This document shows, piece after piece, positions 9,162 through 18,760 of a stretch of 64,000 bases of DNA. Location: NCBI GenBank assembly GCA_016187935.1, contig JACPIU010000007.1, positions 34,305 to 98,304 of the forward strand. Reading direction: 5' to 3'. The notes beneath the pieces are model-generated. The model saw only the letters and a list, made by a program, of their open reading frames with translations, had not been told where the DNA came from and ran no database searches. The number at the start of each line of letters is the position of its first letter. Positions within the stretch are counted from its first letter, which is position 1. This stretch comes from Bdellovibrio sp. (lineage in GTDB: Bacteria; Bdellovibrionota; Bacteriovoracia; Bacteriovoracales; Bacteriovoracaceae). Made by a program: the position numbers and the translations under genes.

Positions 9162-10016
9162 ATGAATCTAATAAAAATAAGCGATCATGACTTGCACGAA
9201 CGAACTCGAACTGCAGCAAGTAAAGAAAAATTGAGCACGCTGGAATTGCTCCGCCATCTGGCAGAAGTACAGAGACGAATTCTCTACGCTGAATATGGAT
9301 ATTCGACATTGCAAAAATATGTCATGCAAGAACTTGGATATTCAGAGTCGGAAAGTTGGACGCGTATTCAGGCCATGAAACTGATTCGCACTTCCGAATT
9401 TGCCGAGAAGAAAATTGCAGAAGGTTCACTTTCGCTTTCCAACGCTGCTGAAGTGCAGAAATATATTCAAGAATTTAATTTCACGAGCACAAAGGAAATT
9501 GAAGAAACGATTAATCTCGCGAGTCAAAAATCCCATCGCGCACTGGTACAAGAGCTCGACCGCCAGGCTTGTCGTGAAAGAACCGAAAAGAAAATTATTT
9601 TACAAAAACGACTTTTAGAGAAAATCGCAAAATTGAATAAACTTCTCGATGCCGAAATGACGGAGTTAGAAATAATTGAAGCACTTCTAGATAAAGAAAT
9701 TCGAGAAAATGAATTAAAACATTCTAGGACGTCCCAGGCAGATGACCTAAAACCCTCTCGATATCTCCCCATACAAGTCCGACGTACTGTTGTCACTCGA
9801 TCAGGTCATCAATGTGAATATAGAGATAAGAATGCAAAACGATGTAGTGAACGCCGTAATCTACAATTTGATCACATTAAACCGTTTGGCTTAGGGGGAG
9901 ATCGAAGTCATAAAAATATTCAACTCCTGTGCCCGGCCCACAATCAGAGGAGAATGCTAAAAACATTTGGAATCATTGATCGGTTGTCAAAAAAACATAG
10001 AACAATCAAACCGTAG
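9162..10016 (+). CDS. HNH endonuclease domain protein
   Basis: A 284-residue cytoplasmic protein. The C-terminal 80 residues carry an HNH nuclease: a Cys pair around residue 218-228, FDHIKP (His 238), a central Asn (252) and CPAHN (His 260). The N-terminal two thirds are helical and charged (LRHLAEVQRRILYAEYGYSTL...), a layout common in multicopy HNH proteins of Bdellovibrio-like genomes; the function is unknown. A strong GAGGAGGG site precedes the ATG. A 13-base inverted repeat (GGACGTCCTAGAA) lies upstream at 9029 and its partner inside the gene at 9722. The end overlaps the convergent TolC gene by 11 bases. Confidence 0.82.
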   Translation: MNLIKISDHDLHERTRTAASKEKLSTLELLRHLAEVQRRILYAEYGYSTLQKYVMQELGYSESESWTRIQAMKLIRTSEFAEKKIAEGSLSLSNAAEVQKYIQEFNFTSTKEIEETINLASQKSHRALVQELDRQACRERTEKKIILQKRLLEKIAKLNKLLDAEMTELEIIEALLDKEIRENELKHSRTSQADDLKPSRYLPIQVRRTVVTRSGHQCEYRDKNAKRCSERRNLQFDHIKPFGLGGDRSHKNIQLLCPAHNQRRMLKTFGIIDRLSKKHRTIKP

Positions 10017-11361
10017 GACGGCAAAGTTTATCTACATCAAGCCGGATATGGCGAAATAGCTTTAGTAACCAACGAACAAACGCCGTTTTCTTTTGATCCA
10101 CAGGCATCTGAGCATGGCATCCATGAATTTCCTGAAATTGGTCAGTCAACATCTGCCGATGCAGCGAAATTCGTAAATTATCCAGCTCAACTTGGGCCTT
10201 GATTTTGGCTGCCCTAGACTCGGTAACCTGGAATCTTGTTTGAAGAAGCGTCATAATTGAGATCATTCCAAGATCATACTTAGTCTTTTTAATCTCATAC
10301 ACCTTTTTCATATTCGATTCGGCCAAGGAAGCTAATTCAAGCTGATCCTTGACCTGTGCTACGGCTTTTAGGCTGCCTTCAATGATTTGGGTAAGATCAT
10401 GGAACAGTGCCAATTTTTGTAGTTTAATCTGCTCGATATTGTCATTGGACAAACTATATCCTGGGATCATTTCGAGGCCTAAATTAATCGAAACATTAGA
10501 TGTCATATTGGCAAAGGAAACACCAGAAGAAGATGCAGATGACATACGACTTCCCAAAGTAGCACCACCGATAAATCCGAAGAGTTGCTTCCATTTACCA
10601 AATTTACTGGCCTTCATCAGGAAATCAAGCTGTGTATTCTCGGGAGATAACGCAAAAGCTTCAGCCGCTACAACTTCAATGGTTTCATCTTCGGCCGCAG
10701 ATGGAGCAACTTCAAACTCATCAAAAATAATTTCCCTATCCAATGAAGCTCCAATGAGATTTCGAACTGCGGCAGTTTCTTCCGCTAGAAGTTGATCCAT
10801 CTGGGAAACCCGCAACTCCGCCATCTTGGTCTGGGAAGTGGCATGAGCGAGATTCTCCAAAGAGATCATGCCGAGTGAATACTGACGAGCAAGCACTGAG
10901 GTGATTAAGGACAGGTCTTGATAATGGTTATAGAGGACATCTCGCAGAGCAATATCACCTCGGATAGTTTGATATAAAGCAAAAGCTGATGCATACTGAT
11001 TTAACTGAAGTAGATAGTAAGAAATCTTTTCCGCTTCAAAAAGATTTTTAGAAACACCAACATTAAACCACTTCGCTGGCATGAGAAAAGATAACAACAT
11101 TTCCACTGCAGCCAAGGCAAAAGTTGGTCCAGAAGAAATAACGGTACCAATATTAAGGTTGGGGAGCAATTGAGCGCGCGCGATACTAACTCTATGCTTG
11201 GCCTGTCGAACAGCATTCATGCCCAAAAGAATGGATGAGTTTTCTTCCAAAATATATTTGCGAAGGATCTCAGGATTGAGATGGAGAGGTGTAGTCTCGG
11301 CCAACACCATTTTGGAAACGAAAAAACACAAAATTATAATTAACGGTTTTACACTATTCAT
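10006..11361 (-). CDS. TolC-family outer-membrane protein
   Basis: Start chosen at ATG 11361, which overlaps the upstream lipoprotein stop by 8 bases and directly begins a signal peptide (MNSVKPLIIILCFFVSKMVLAE). The 451-residue mature region has the long alternating helices and short strands of outer-membrane efflux ducts, with a weakly repeated half (SLGMISLENLAHA near the middle, DLGMISIMTLLQT near the end). It is divergent enough that substrate and partner are unclear. It pairs with the lipoprotein gene upstream and lies back to back with a second TolC-like gene and an RND pump. Confidence 0.8.
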   Translation of the reverse strand: MNSVKPLIIILCFFVSKMVLAETTPLHLNPEILRKYILEENSSILLGMNAVRQAKHRVSIARAQLLPNLNIGTVISSGPTFALAAVEMLLSFLMPAKWFNVGVSKNLFEAEKISYYLLQLNQYASAFALYQTIRGDIALRDVLYNHYQDLSLITSVLARQYSLGMISLENLAHATSQTKMAELRVSQMDQLLAEETAAVRNLIGASLDREIIFDEFEVAPSAAEDETIEVVAAEAFALSPENTQLDFLMKASKFGKWKQLFGFIGGATLGSRMSSASSSGVSFANMTSNVSINLGLEMIPGYSLSNDNIEQIKLQKLALFHDLTQIIEGSLKAVAQVKDQLELASLAESNMKKVYEIKKTKYDLGMISIMTLLQTRFQVTESRAAKIKAQVELDNLRISLHRQMLTDQFQEIHGCHAQMPVDQKKTAFVRWLLKLFRHIRLDVDKLCRPTV

Positions 11362-12307
11362 TAACGGCCTCGAAGAATCCCGCCAAAATTGGGCCTCGGG
11401 CAGAGTTGGTAATGCGACAATTCCAACCATTCACCCTGGCTTCGGCCTGTCTCAGACAATCTAGGGTGGTGGTGAAAGTATCACCACTATCTTGAAAGGA
11501 AGTCTTCCCTCGCAATGAAGCTATGCGGTCATCATAGAAGGTTTCTGGCATCGACATTGTGACCTCGCGACCCATACTGTCACCACTCCAAAAAGTAATC
11601 GTCACAAGGGGGCTTCGAATGGGGGAAAATAATCCAAGAAAGGTTTCCTCAGAGGTGATAAAGCTCGAATCAATTGCCAGTTTAACTTTGCTCGTCTCGA
11701 TTTTGACATTGCCTTGACCATCCGTCACTTTCAGCTGTCGAGTCATGACAAAATATTCAATTTTATTCGCAAAAGTTGTGGCAGGTCCCTGGTTCACATT
11801 CCCATCACGTGCTAAATTGAATTTTCCACCATAATCGGGATAATCAAGAGCGGCAATTTCCCCCTCTATGGTATCGCCATGAACAGACCCCGAAATCTCC
11901 ATTTTTTGGGTGCCGCCATTGAGTGTGGGAACGGCCGTAATGATCTTAAAAAAACTGCTTTCAGAATTATAAAAGCCTCCCTGGAAAGTAATCGAACTTC
12001 GTTCATTGCCATTTAAAGAAACGATAGCACGTAAGGCCGGGCTCAAGGCAGTGCCAGTGCGATCAGAGTTATCTTGAATGCGCACGTCAGAAGAGAGCTT
12101 CACCGTCATCGATCCCATATCAGTGCCATTTTTCTCTGAAATAAGATTCCCATTATATGTACCTGAGATGGCCGAAATTTGGGCCAGTTTTTCCGCCACT
12201 CGTTCATTTTGCCAAGACTCAACGGTACGATCTTTAGCGCATGAACATGTGACAATCATGAGAGTCAAAAAAAGAGAAGTCCCAGCAATTCTATGAACGT
12301 TTTTCAT
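11354..12307 (-). CDS. Hypothetical lipoprotein coupled to TolC-like gene
   Basis: Start set at ATG 12307 (MKNVHRIAG), which gives a signal peptide ending in a lipobox near IVTCSC; the in-frame start at 12358 adds a non-signal extension. About 317 residues. The mature part contains repeated beta-type segments (ISGTYNGNLISEKNGTDMGSM...) resembling small lipocalin- or barrel-like domains, but no family is recognised. The ATGAATAG overlap with the next gene argues for translational coupling, so it probably works with that TolC-like duct in the envelope. Confidence 0.7.
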   Translation of the reverse strand: MKNVHRIAGTSLFLTLMIVTCSCAKDRTVESWQNERVAEKLAQISAISGTYNGNLISEKNGTDMGSMTVKLSSDVRIQDNSDRTGTALSPALRAIVSLNGNERSSITFQGGFYNSESSFFKIITAVPTLNGGTQKMEISGSVHGDTIEGEIAALDYPDYGGKFNLARDGNVNQGPATTFANKIEYFVMTRQLKVTDGQGNVKIETSKVKLAIDSSFITSEETFLGLFSPIRSPLVTITFWSGDSMGREVTMSMPETFYDDRIASLRGKTSFQDSGDTFTTTLDCLRQAEARVNGWNCRITNSARGPILAGFFEAVNE

Positions 12308-12448
12308 AATACGACCTTCTAAAAAAACTATATTTCCCTGTACCGCGCAACGCAACAAGGTGTCAACATTTGCAAAAAACGTTGACGGTCTAAAAGTTAG
12401 TTAACATACTGAAAACTGAAAAATTAGCTAATATTTCAAGAGTCAATT

Positions 12449-13819
12449 ATGCTTAAGGCATTCTCGCGATTTGCAGCATGGCCGATTATGCTTGCCCTGG
12501 TCAGCAGCATTGCTTCTGGTGTCGAACAGAAATCAGTTTCTTCGATAGAGGTCTTTACTATTGCCAGAGCGGTCCAAAGGGCTTTCGAACGCAATCCAGA
12601 GATCCAAAATCAGCGCGAGCGAATTACGGAAAGTCAGTCGTCTGCTAATTATGCCGTGTCCACAGTCTTTCCTAATATTAGCGCTAAACTTACCGCCAAT
12701 GAAAAGAAGGCCTCCGTAAATACTGGCACTGCCACTTTCGGTGGCGAACCTTATAATCAGTACATCGGACAAGTTGATCTCTCCCAACCTATCTATGTTG
12801 CAGGGGCTCTCACTTCGGCGATTGATGCTGCCAAAAAGAACATTCAAATTCGTGAATTCGATCTTGAAATTACTAAACGAGACTTAACTTTAAATGTACT
12901 CCAGGCCTTTTATAATATTTTGCTCAATGAAAAGCTGGTGGCGATCTATCGAGAGGCACAGGAAATTCAGAAAGAATCACTGGCGATTAGTCGGCGTTAC
13001 CATAAATCTGGGCGTGGGCAACTCATCGATGTCTATCAAAATGAAACTCAGCTCGCACTGATTGAACCGAAAATTGTTCATGCAGAAAACCAAGTGAAGG
13101 CCGGGGAACATCTTCTCGCCACTCTTCTTCATTCCACAGACCTCTCCAAAATTCAAGCGCAAGGTGAACTTACAATCATCAACCGTGCCCAGATCAACCA
13201 CATCTTTGAGCAAAGTAAAAAAGAGCGTTTTGAACTTACTCGTCACTCACTGACACTGGAAGAATTCCGTTTTAAACGAACTCTCGAGCTATCCTCCAAT
13301 TACCCTAACCTCTACCTTATTGGGAATATCGCGCGAACTTCCACCGATAAAAGCGAACTCATGGATAGTAACTCCACCAGTTGGAGCATAGGTCTCCAAT
13401 TAACTATTCCTATCTTCACAGGACTTTCTTCCATGCATCAGCGAAGCATACTGAGCGCTCAAGAGGCGCAGCTTAAACATCAAGAAGTGAGACTGAGAGA
13501 TCAGCTTTCGCTGGAGGAAATTCAAGCCATTACCAATTTGAATAATGCCGAAACGGTGCTTCAGGCTTCGCAAAGAGCAGCGGATTTTTCCAGGAAGGCC
13601 CTGCTCGAAGCTAAAAAGAGTTACCGTCTTCAGACCATCAGCCCATTTCAGTTTTTACTTATTTCACAGAGTTATCTGGATGCTCAATCTGAATATCTCA
13701 CGGCAAAATATAATTATCTCATTTCATTGGAACAATCCTTTGTGGCATTGGGAGTCCCTCTGTTGTTGTTGGTGGATTTATTGGAAAATTATCAGTCCTC
13801 TGAGACCCTGGAGAAATAA
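12449..13819 (+). CDS. TolC-family outer-membrane efflux protein
   Basis: A 456-residue protein with a signal peptide (about residues 1-24) and two OEP-type halves: IARAVQRAFERNPEIQNQRERI in the first and SIGLQLTIPIFTGLSSMHQRS in the second, the usual TolC pattern of long coiled helices with short strands. It should form the outer-membrane duct for the RND pump that begins 5 bases after its stop. It is oriented divergently from a lipoprotein/TolC-like pair. Confidence 0.9.
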   Translation: MLKAFSRFAAWPIMLALVSSIASGVEQKSVSSIEVFTIARAVQRAFERNPEIQNQRERITESQSSANYAVSTVFPNISAKLTANEKKASVNTGTATFGGEPYNQYIGQVDLSQPIYVAGALTSAIDAAKKNIQIREFDLEITKRDLTLNVLQAFYNILLNEKLVAIYREAQEIQKESLAISRRYHKSGRGQLIDVYQNETQLALIEPKIVHAENQVKAGEHLLATLLHSTDLSKIQAQGELTIINRAQINHIFEQSKKERFELTRHSLTLEEFRFKRTLELSSNYPNLYLIGNIARTSTDKSELMDSNSTSWSIGLQLTIPIFTGLSSMHQRSILSAQEAQLKHQEVRLRDQLSLEEIQAITNLNNAETVLQASQRAADFSRKALLEAKKSYRLQTISPFQFLLISQSYLDAQSEYLTAKYNYLISLEQSFVALGVPLLLLVDLLENYQSSETLEK

Positions 13820-13824
13820 CGATT

Positions 13825-16800
13825 ATGACTTTAAGTGAACTCTCCATAAAAAAACCCGTCTTCGCCTGGATGCTCATGGCAGGTCTGATTATTTTTGGCG
13901 TACTGTGCTTCTTGCGTATGGGAGTGAGCCAGCTCCCAGATGTTGATTTCCCAGTGGTTACTGTCCAGGTTTCCTTGGAAGGGGCTTCACCAAATGTTAT
14001 GGAAGTGGATGTGGTAGATCCACTTGAAAGTGCTCTCATGGGAGTACAAGGAATAATCGGCATAACCTCATCGGCGGAATTAGGTCAAGCCAAGGTCACA
14101 TTAGAGTTCGACATTGGCAAAAATATTGATACTGCCGTTCAGGAAATCCAAACGGTCGTATCTCGAGCCACTCGAACACTCCCCAAAGACATTAATCCCC
14201 CTATAATCACCAAAAGTAACCCTGAAGACCAGCCCATTCTGTGGCTGTCAGTTTCTTCTTCTAAAATGAGCAAGAATGAATTGATGGCCTATGTTCGGGA
14301 TAATATCCAAGATAAGTTTTCCACAGTAGAAGGGGTAGGAGAAATACACCTTGGAGGCTTTGTCGACCCCAATCTCAGAGTTTGGGTCTCGGGCGGTAAA
14401 TTGGCGGAAAAGGACCTTGCCATTACCGATATTATTAACGCCATTCAATCGGAACACTCCGAGCAACCCTCTGGCCTTTTAGAGGGACGTGAAAAAATCT
14501 TTAACGTTCGCACCATGGGAGAAGCCCCGACCCCTGAAGAATTTGGAAAAATCATTATTGGCCGTCGTGGCGGTAGTATCAATTATAATCCGATTAAGCT
14601 TTCGGAGGTTGCTACAGTCGAAGATGGTTTGGCCGATCAATTCCGCATTACCCGAGTCAATAATGCGCCTGCGGTAGGAATTGGAATAAAAAAACAACGT
14701 GGTGCCAATTCTGTCGAGATCGCCAAGGCGGTGAAGGCCAAAATAACGGCGCTTAAACCAACATTACCCCCGGGAACTGAAATAGGCATTCGCTTCGATA
14801 CCACCAAATTTATCGAAGAATCCATTCATGAATTAAATTTCACTCTAGTTCTCTCAGCGATTCTCACGGCCCTAGTATGCTGGGTGTTTTTAGGCTCTTT
14901 CACTGCCACAATAAACGTTATTCTGGCCATCCCAACCTCCATAGTCGGAAGTTTTATCTGCCTCTATGCATTTGGCTTCACCCTCAACTCATTCACTCTG
15001 CTCGGTCTGGCCTTAGCGATTGGTATTGTTGTGGATGATGCTATCATGGTGTTGGAAAACATTGTTCGTCATCGAGAATCGGGTAAAAAGCGCCGTCTTG
15101 CCGCGCTGGAAGGGTCAGTGGAAATTACCTTTGCAGCTTTGGCAGCCACTGCAGCCATCATTGCTATTTTTCTACCGATTGCTTTTATGAAAGGTATTAT
15201 TGGAAAATTTTTCTATCAATTTGGTGTAACCATTTCCGTAGCTGTTGTCTTGTCACTGCTAGAAGCACTGACACTAACCCCCATGCGCTGCTCTCGATTT
15301 CTGGAAATTTCCGAGCATAGGACATTTTTTGGCAAATGGATTGAGAGAAGCTTCTTGGGAATGGCTTCTTACTATAAAAAAATAATCCCTTACCTAATTA
15401 AATTTCGTTGGGTTACGATCATACTGGCGCTAGTCATCTTTAGCTCTTCCATGCTTTTTATAAAAATACTTCCAAAAGAGTTTGCTCCGGCGCAAGACCA
15501 AGGCAGAATCATGCTTAGGTTGCAAACGGCCGTCGGATCGGCTTTGGATTTTACTGATACAAAAGTTCGCGAAGTGGAGAACTTGCTCAAATCCAAACAT
15601 GATGTCGAGCAATTTTTCACTAATATTGGAGGCGGGAGCAGTGGCGATTCAAATAGCAGCATGATTTTTGTGACCCTCAAACCTCTTCTTGAGAGAGAAA
15701 TCGATTCAACCACACACAAAAGGCTCACCCAGCAAGAATTTGCGGCAAAATTGAGAAAAGAATTAAAAGAAATTAAAGGAATTAAGGTCTCAATCATCGA
15801 CCCATCTCTTGCGGTTTTTTCTTCACGCGGTGGATACCCCATCACCTTTTCGGTCAAAGGTCCTAGATGGAATAACCTGATTAAGTATTCTGAACTCATT
15901 ATGAAAGAAATGTCCGAGAGTAGTCTCATGGCCGATGTTGATTCAAATTATAAAAGTGGCATGCCCGAAATCCATATTATTCCCAATCGGGTCCAGGCCA
16001 AAGAGCATGGCATCAGTGTGGCGGACATTTCGAGTACCATTAAGGCCCTGGTAGGCGGTGAGGTTCCCGGAAAATTTTCAAAAGCAGGACATCGATACGA
16101 TATTCGAGTTAGCTTGATCGATGCCGAAAGATCTAACCCCTCTGATCTTATGAAATTGAAGGTTAGAAATAATCGTGGTGAGCTGATTCCCTTGGCAAAG
16201 GTCGTGACCTTAAAAGAAGAAGTGGCGATGCAATCTATCTCTCGTGAAGACAGAACGCGCGCCATCACCGTGCGCGCCAATCTCGGACTAAATTCTTCAC
16301 AAGAACTCGCCATGAAGAGAGTTCATGAAATTGCGGCAAAAATTCTGCCGGAAAATTATTACATCTCCATGAGTGGCAGTTCAAAGACTTTTAACGAATC
16401 AAAACAGAATTTAATCTTTGCTCTTCTCTTGGGAGTCGTGATCGCCTATATGATTCTGGCTTCACAATTTAACAGTTTTATTCATCCCATCACTGTTCTT
16501 GTGGCACTCCCCTTCAGTCTTACTGGTGCCTTCATCGGACTTTACTTTTTCCACCAATCTCTCAATATTTACAGCATGATCGGAATTATCCTCCTCATGG
16601 GAATTGTGAAGAAAAATTCCATTCTCCTGGTCGATTTCACCAATCAACTTCGCGCCAGCGGTCTTCCCATTAAAGAAGCTTTGACGGAGGCCTGTCCAGT
16701 ACGTCTTCGACCTATTCTCATGACCTCAATCTCAACTATCGCGGCGGCGGTTCCTCCCGCTTTGGCCATAGGCCCCGGCGCTGAAAGCCGAATCCCTATG

Positions 16801-16908
16801 GCGATAGCTGTTCTCGGTGGTGTCGCTCTTTCCACGCTCCTTACCCTGTTTGTGGTACCTTGTGTTTACAGTGTCTTGTCGTTTTTTGAAAGACCGGATA
16901 AGGAATAG
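13825..16908 (+). CDS. RND-family efflux permease (HAE1 type)
   Basis: A 1027-residue inner-membrane proton-driven pump of full length for AcrB/MexB relatives. N-terminal MTLSELSIKKPVFAWMLMAGLIIFGVL and SQLPDVDFPVVTV are typical; the TM4 proton-relay acids are present in GIVVDDAIMVLEN, and the second half repeats the fold (GIVKKNSILLVDF). The periplasmic loops after TM1 and TM7 are complete. It is co-transcribed with the TolC-like gene before it, but no membrane-fusion (adaptor) gene is found in either direction, although HAE1 pumps normally need one. Confidence 0.95.
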   Translation: MTLSELSIKKPVFAWMLMAGLIIFGVLCFLRMGVSQLPDVDFPVVTVQVSLEGASPNVMEVDVVDPLESALMGVQGIIGITSSAELGQAKVTLEFDIGKNIDTAVQEIQTVVSRATRTLPKDINPPIITKSNPEDQPILWLSVSSSKMSKNELMAYVRDNIQDKFSTVEGVGEIHLGGFVDPNLRVWVSGGKLAEKDLAITDIINAIQSEHSEQPSGLLEGREKIFNVRTMGEAPTPEEFGKIIIGRRGGSINYNPIKLSEVATVEDGLADQFRITRVNNAPAVGIGIKKQRGANSVEIAKAVKAKITALKPTLPPGTEIGIRFDTTKFIEESIHELNFTLVLSAILTALVCWVFLGSFTATINVILAIPTSIVGSFICLYAFGFTLNSFTLLGLALAIGIVVDDAIMVLENIVRHRESGKKRRLAALEGSVEITFAALAATAAIIAIFLPIAFMKGIIGKFFYQFGVTISVAVVLSLLEALTLTPMRCSRFLEISEHRTFFGKWIERSFLGMASYYKKIIPYLIKFRWVTIILALVIFSSSMLFIKILPKEFAPAQDQGRIMLRLQTAVGSALDFTDTKVREVENLLKSKHDVEQFFTNIGGGSSGDSNSSMIFVTLKPLLEREIDSTTHKRLTQQEFAAKLRKELKEIKGIKVSIIDPSLAVFSSRGGYPITFSVKGPRWNNLIKYSELIMKEMSESSLMADVDSNYKSGMPEIHIIPNRVQAKEHGISVADISSTIKALVGGEVPGKFSKAGHRYDIRVSLIDAERSNPSDLMKLKVRNNRGELIPLAKVVTLKEEVAMQSISREDRTRAITVRANLGLNSSQELAMKRVHEIAAKILPENYYISMSGSSKTFNESKQNLIFALLLGVVIAYMILASQFNSFIHPITVLVALPFSLTGAFIGLYFFHQSLNIYSMIGIILLMGIVKKNSILLVDFTNQLRASGLPIKEALTEACPVRLRPILMTSISTIAAAVPPALAIGPGAESRIPMAIAVLGGVALSTLLTLFVVPCVYSVLSFFERPDKE

Positions 16909-17792
16909 GAAGCAGGTAAGGAAATAAAGATAAAGGCAGCAATGACCAATACCCCTCCAATAACCTGAATCAAACTAAGTTTTTCTCCCAAAAATAAAAC
17001 TGCTAATGAGATTCCCATAAGAGGTTCCGAAGTGCTGAGGATCGAGGCTTCCCAACTTTTTAATTTTTGTAAACCGCTTTGGAACAAGGTCATTGCTCCA
17101 ATTGAACAGATGATTGCCATGCCTAAAATGATCGGCCAAATATTTTTATAAACCATTACAGCGCGCGAATAACTCTCCAAACCAAGAACGCAAAGAATTA
17201 CGCCGGCAGAGAGTTGAATATAGGACACAGAGATCAGGGGATTTATCTTCGAAAGTGATCGGCTGGAGATTAAAATATAAATGGCATAAAAGATGGCGGA
17301 ACCAAGTCCACAGGCAAAAGAATAATAATGGCCAATTGAAAATTCTCCCCAAACTAAAAAAGTTATCCCAACCATACTCAGTGGAATTGTAAATTTGCGC
17401 CCCTTTGGAATTTTGTCTCCAAAAAACATTCTGGCCCCGAGGGCCACCCAGATCGGAAAGGTATATAGCAGTAAAACCGCCAGAGAGATCGAAAGGCCTT
17501 TAATAGCGAAGAAATAGAAGCTGGAAAAAAGAGCGTAGCCAAAAATTCCTAGAAGATTGCAGATAAAAAAATTTTTCCAAGAGAGCTTCAGAAATCGAGG
17601 ACCATAAATGAGAGAGAGTATCGCCTGTAAAAGTAATCCACTGGTTATAAAACGTAGCCCTAATAACTCCAGTGGAGAAGCACCTTGGGCATAAGCATTT
17701 TTTCCAAAAAGGCCGAGAAATCCAAAACAAATGCCTGCCGCGATGACTTGAAGAATGCCTACGCTTCTCTGGTCAAAGGAAAATTTAAACAT
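16866..17792 (-). CDS. EamA/DMT-family permease
   Basis: A 308-residue membrane protein with ten hydrophobic segments in two EamA halves. The first half begins LQVIAAGICFGFLGLFGKNAYA with GLRFITSGLLL, and the second contains GMAIICSIGAMTLFQSGLQKL and ASILSTSEPLMGISLAVLFLGEKLS, the classic C-terminal motif of drug/metabolite exporters. Substrate unknown. Its 3' end overlaps the convergent RND gene by 43 bases. A 106-base gap without an identifiable element separates it from the pseudouridine synthase gene. Confidence 0.88.
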   Translation of the reverse strand: MFKFSFDQRSVGILQVIAAGICFGFLGLFGKNAYAQGASPLELLGLRFITSGLLLQAILSLIYGPRFLKLSWKNFFICNLLGIFGYALFSSFYFFAIKGLSISLAVLLLYTFPIWVALGARMFFGDKIPKGRKFTIPLSMVGITFLVWGEFSIGHYYSFACGLGSAIFYAIYILISSRSLSKINPLISVSYIQLSAGVILCVLGLESYSRAVMVYKNIWPIILGMAIICSIGAMTLFQSGLQKLKSWEASILSTSEPLMGISLAVLFLGEKLSLIQVIGGVLVIAAFIFISLPASYSLSGLSKNDKTL

Positions 17793-17898
17793 GTTCGAAC
17801 TTAGTCATCGGTCTTTCCATGTTTATCTCCGTGCGAAGCATGGGTGGAATGGAGGACCTTTTCAGTATAGACATAAAATGCAGTCAGTATATCCTAAC

Positions 17899-18675
17899 TT
17901 ATATCTTTAAACGAGAGCGAATTGGGGCCTGAGGGAAAGCCGCTTTGAGTTCTTCCAGAGAAATTACACGGTACTCGCCCACCGCCAGGGTACCCAAAGT
18001 CAGGCCTCCGAAGGCCACTCTTTTGAGTTTTGTCACCTCATGGCCGATCGCCTGAAAGATGCGACGAATTTCCCGATTTTTTCCCTCCGTTAGCTCCACA
18101 GTGAGATGGGATTCTTTTTGGCTTAATTTGCGCAAAATGACATTGTTCACCTGGAGAAGCTGGTCTTTGTCACGAATACCATTTTTGAGCATGAGAAGCT
18201 CTTCCTCTTTCACAGGACCTCTTACGGTTACCAGATAGGTTCTTATAATTTCATTATCTGGATCTGTAAGCCATGCCGCCAAGCGAGTGTCATTAGTCAG
18301 AAGCAAGAGACCCGAGGTGGCAAAATCCAATCTGCCCACAGCACTCAGATGAGTACTGACTTCTGAGATCAGAGAAAAAACTGTCGGACGTCCTTTTTCA
18401 TCAGAGCGCGAAGTAATAATACCTTTTGGTTTATTCAGGAGCAGCATCATTGCCTCAACTTGGCCGACAGGTTGTCCATCAAGAGCAAATTCAGCTTTTT
18501 CAGGTGTAACTAAATATTCCGGATTCTTTTGTACAATTCTGTTGACTTGCAGGCGTCCCTGAATAATCCATTTACGGGCCTGTGATCGAGAAGCAATGCC
18601 TAGTTTAGATAAGGCCCTCTCAAGCGCCACTTTCCCGGGAGGAAATTTGGATTTTTTTTGATTTCGGACTACCAT
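17899..18675 (-). CDS. RsuA/RluB-family pseudouridine synthase
   Basis: A 258-residue RNA-modifying enzyme. An N-terminal S4 RNA-binding domain (LERALSKLGIASRSQARKWI...GRLQVN, residues about 17-75) is followed by the catalytic domain with NKPKGIITS and the active-site GRLD in SAVGRLDFATSGLLLLTN; the late NREIRRIFQAIGHEV motif is also present. The family converts one uridine in 16S or 23S rRNA to pseudouridine in the cytoplasm. RluB and RsuA cannot be separated safely by eye, so no symbol is given. Confidence 0.92.
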   Translation of the reverse strand: MVVRNQKKSKFPPGKVALERALSKLGIASRSQARKWIIQGRLQVNRIVQKNPEYLVTPEKAEFALDGQPVGQVEAMMLLLNKPKGIITSRSDEKGRPTVFSLISEVSTHLSAVGRLDFATSGLLLLTNDTRLAAWLTDPDNEIIRTYLVTVRGPVKEEELLMLKNGIRDKDQLLQVNNVILRKLSQKESHLTVELTEGKNREIRRIFQAIGHEVTKLKRVAFGGLTLGTLAVGEYRVISLEELKAAFPQAPIRSRLKI

Positions 18676-18760
18676 TTTGTTTGCATTCCCCGCTTGAACA
18701 GCTTGCGCCAGTTGGGCCTAAACTGCCTTACACTTCTGGCCAGACTCTGGGCCAGGACCC

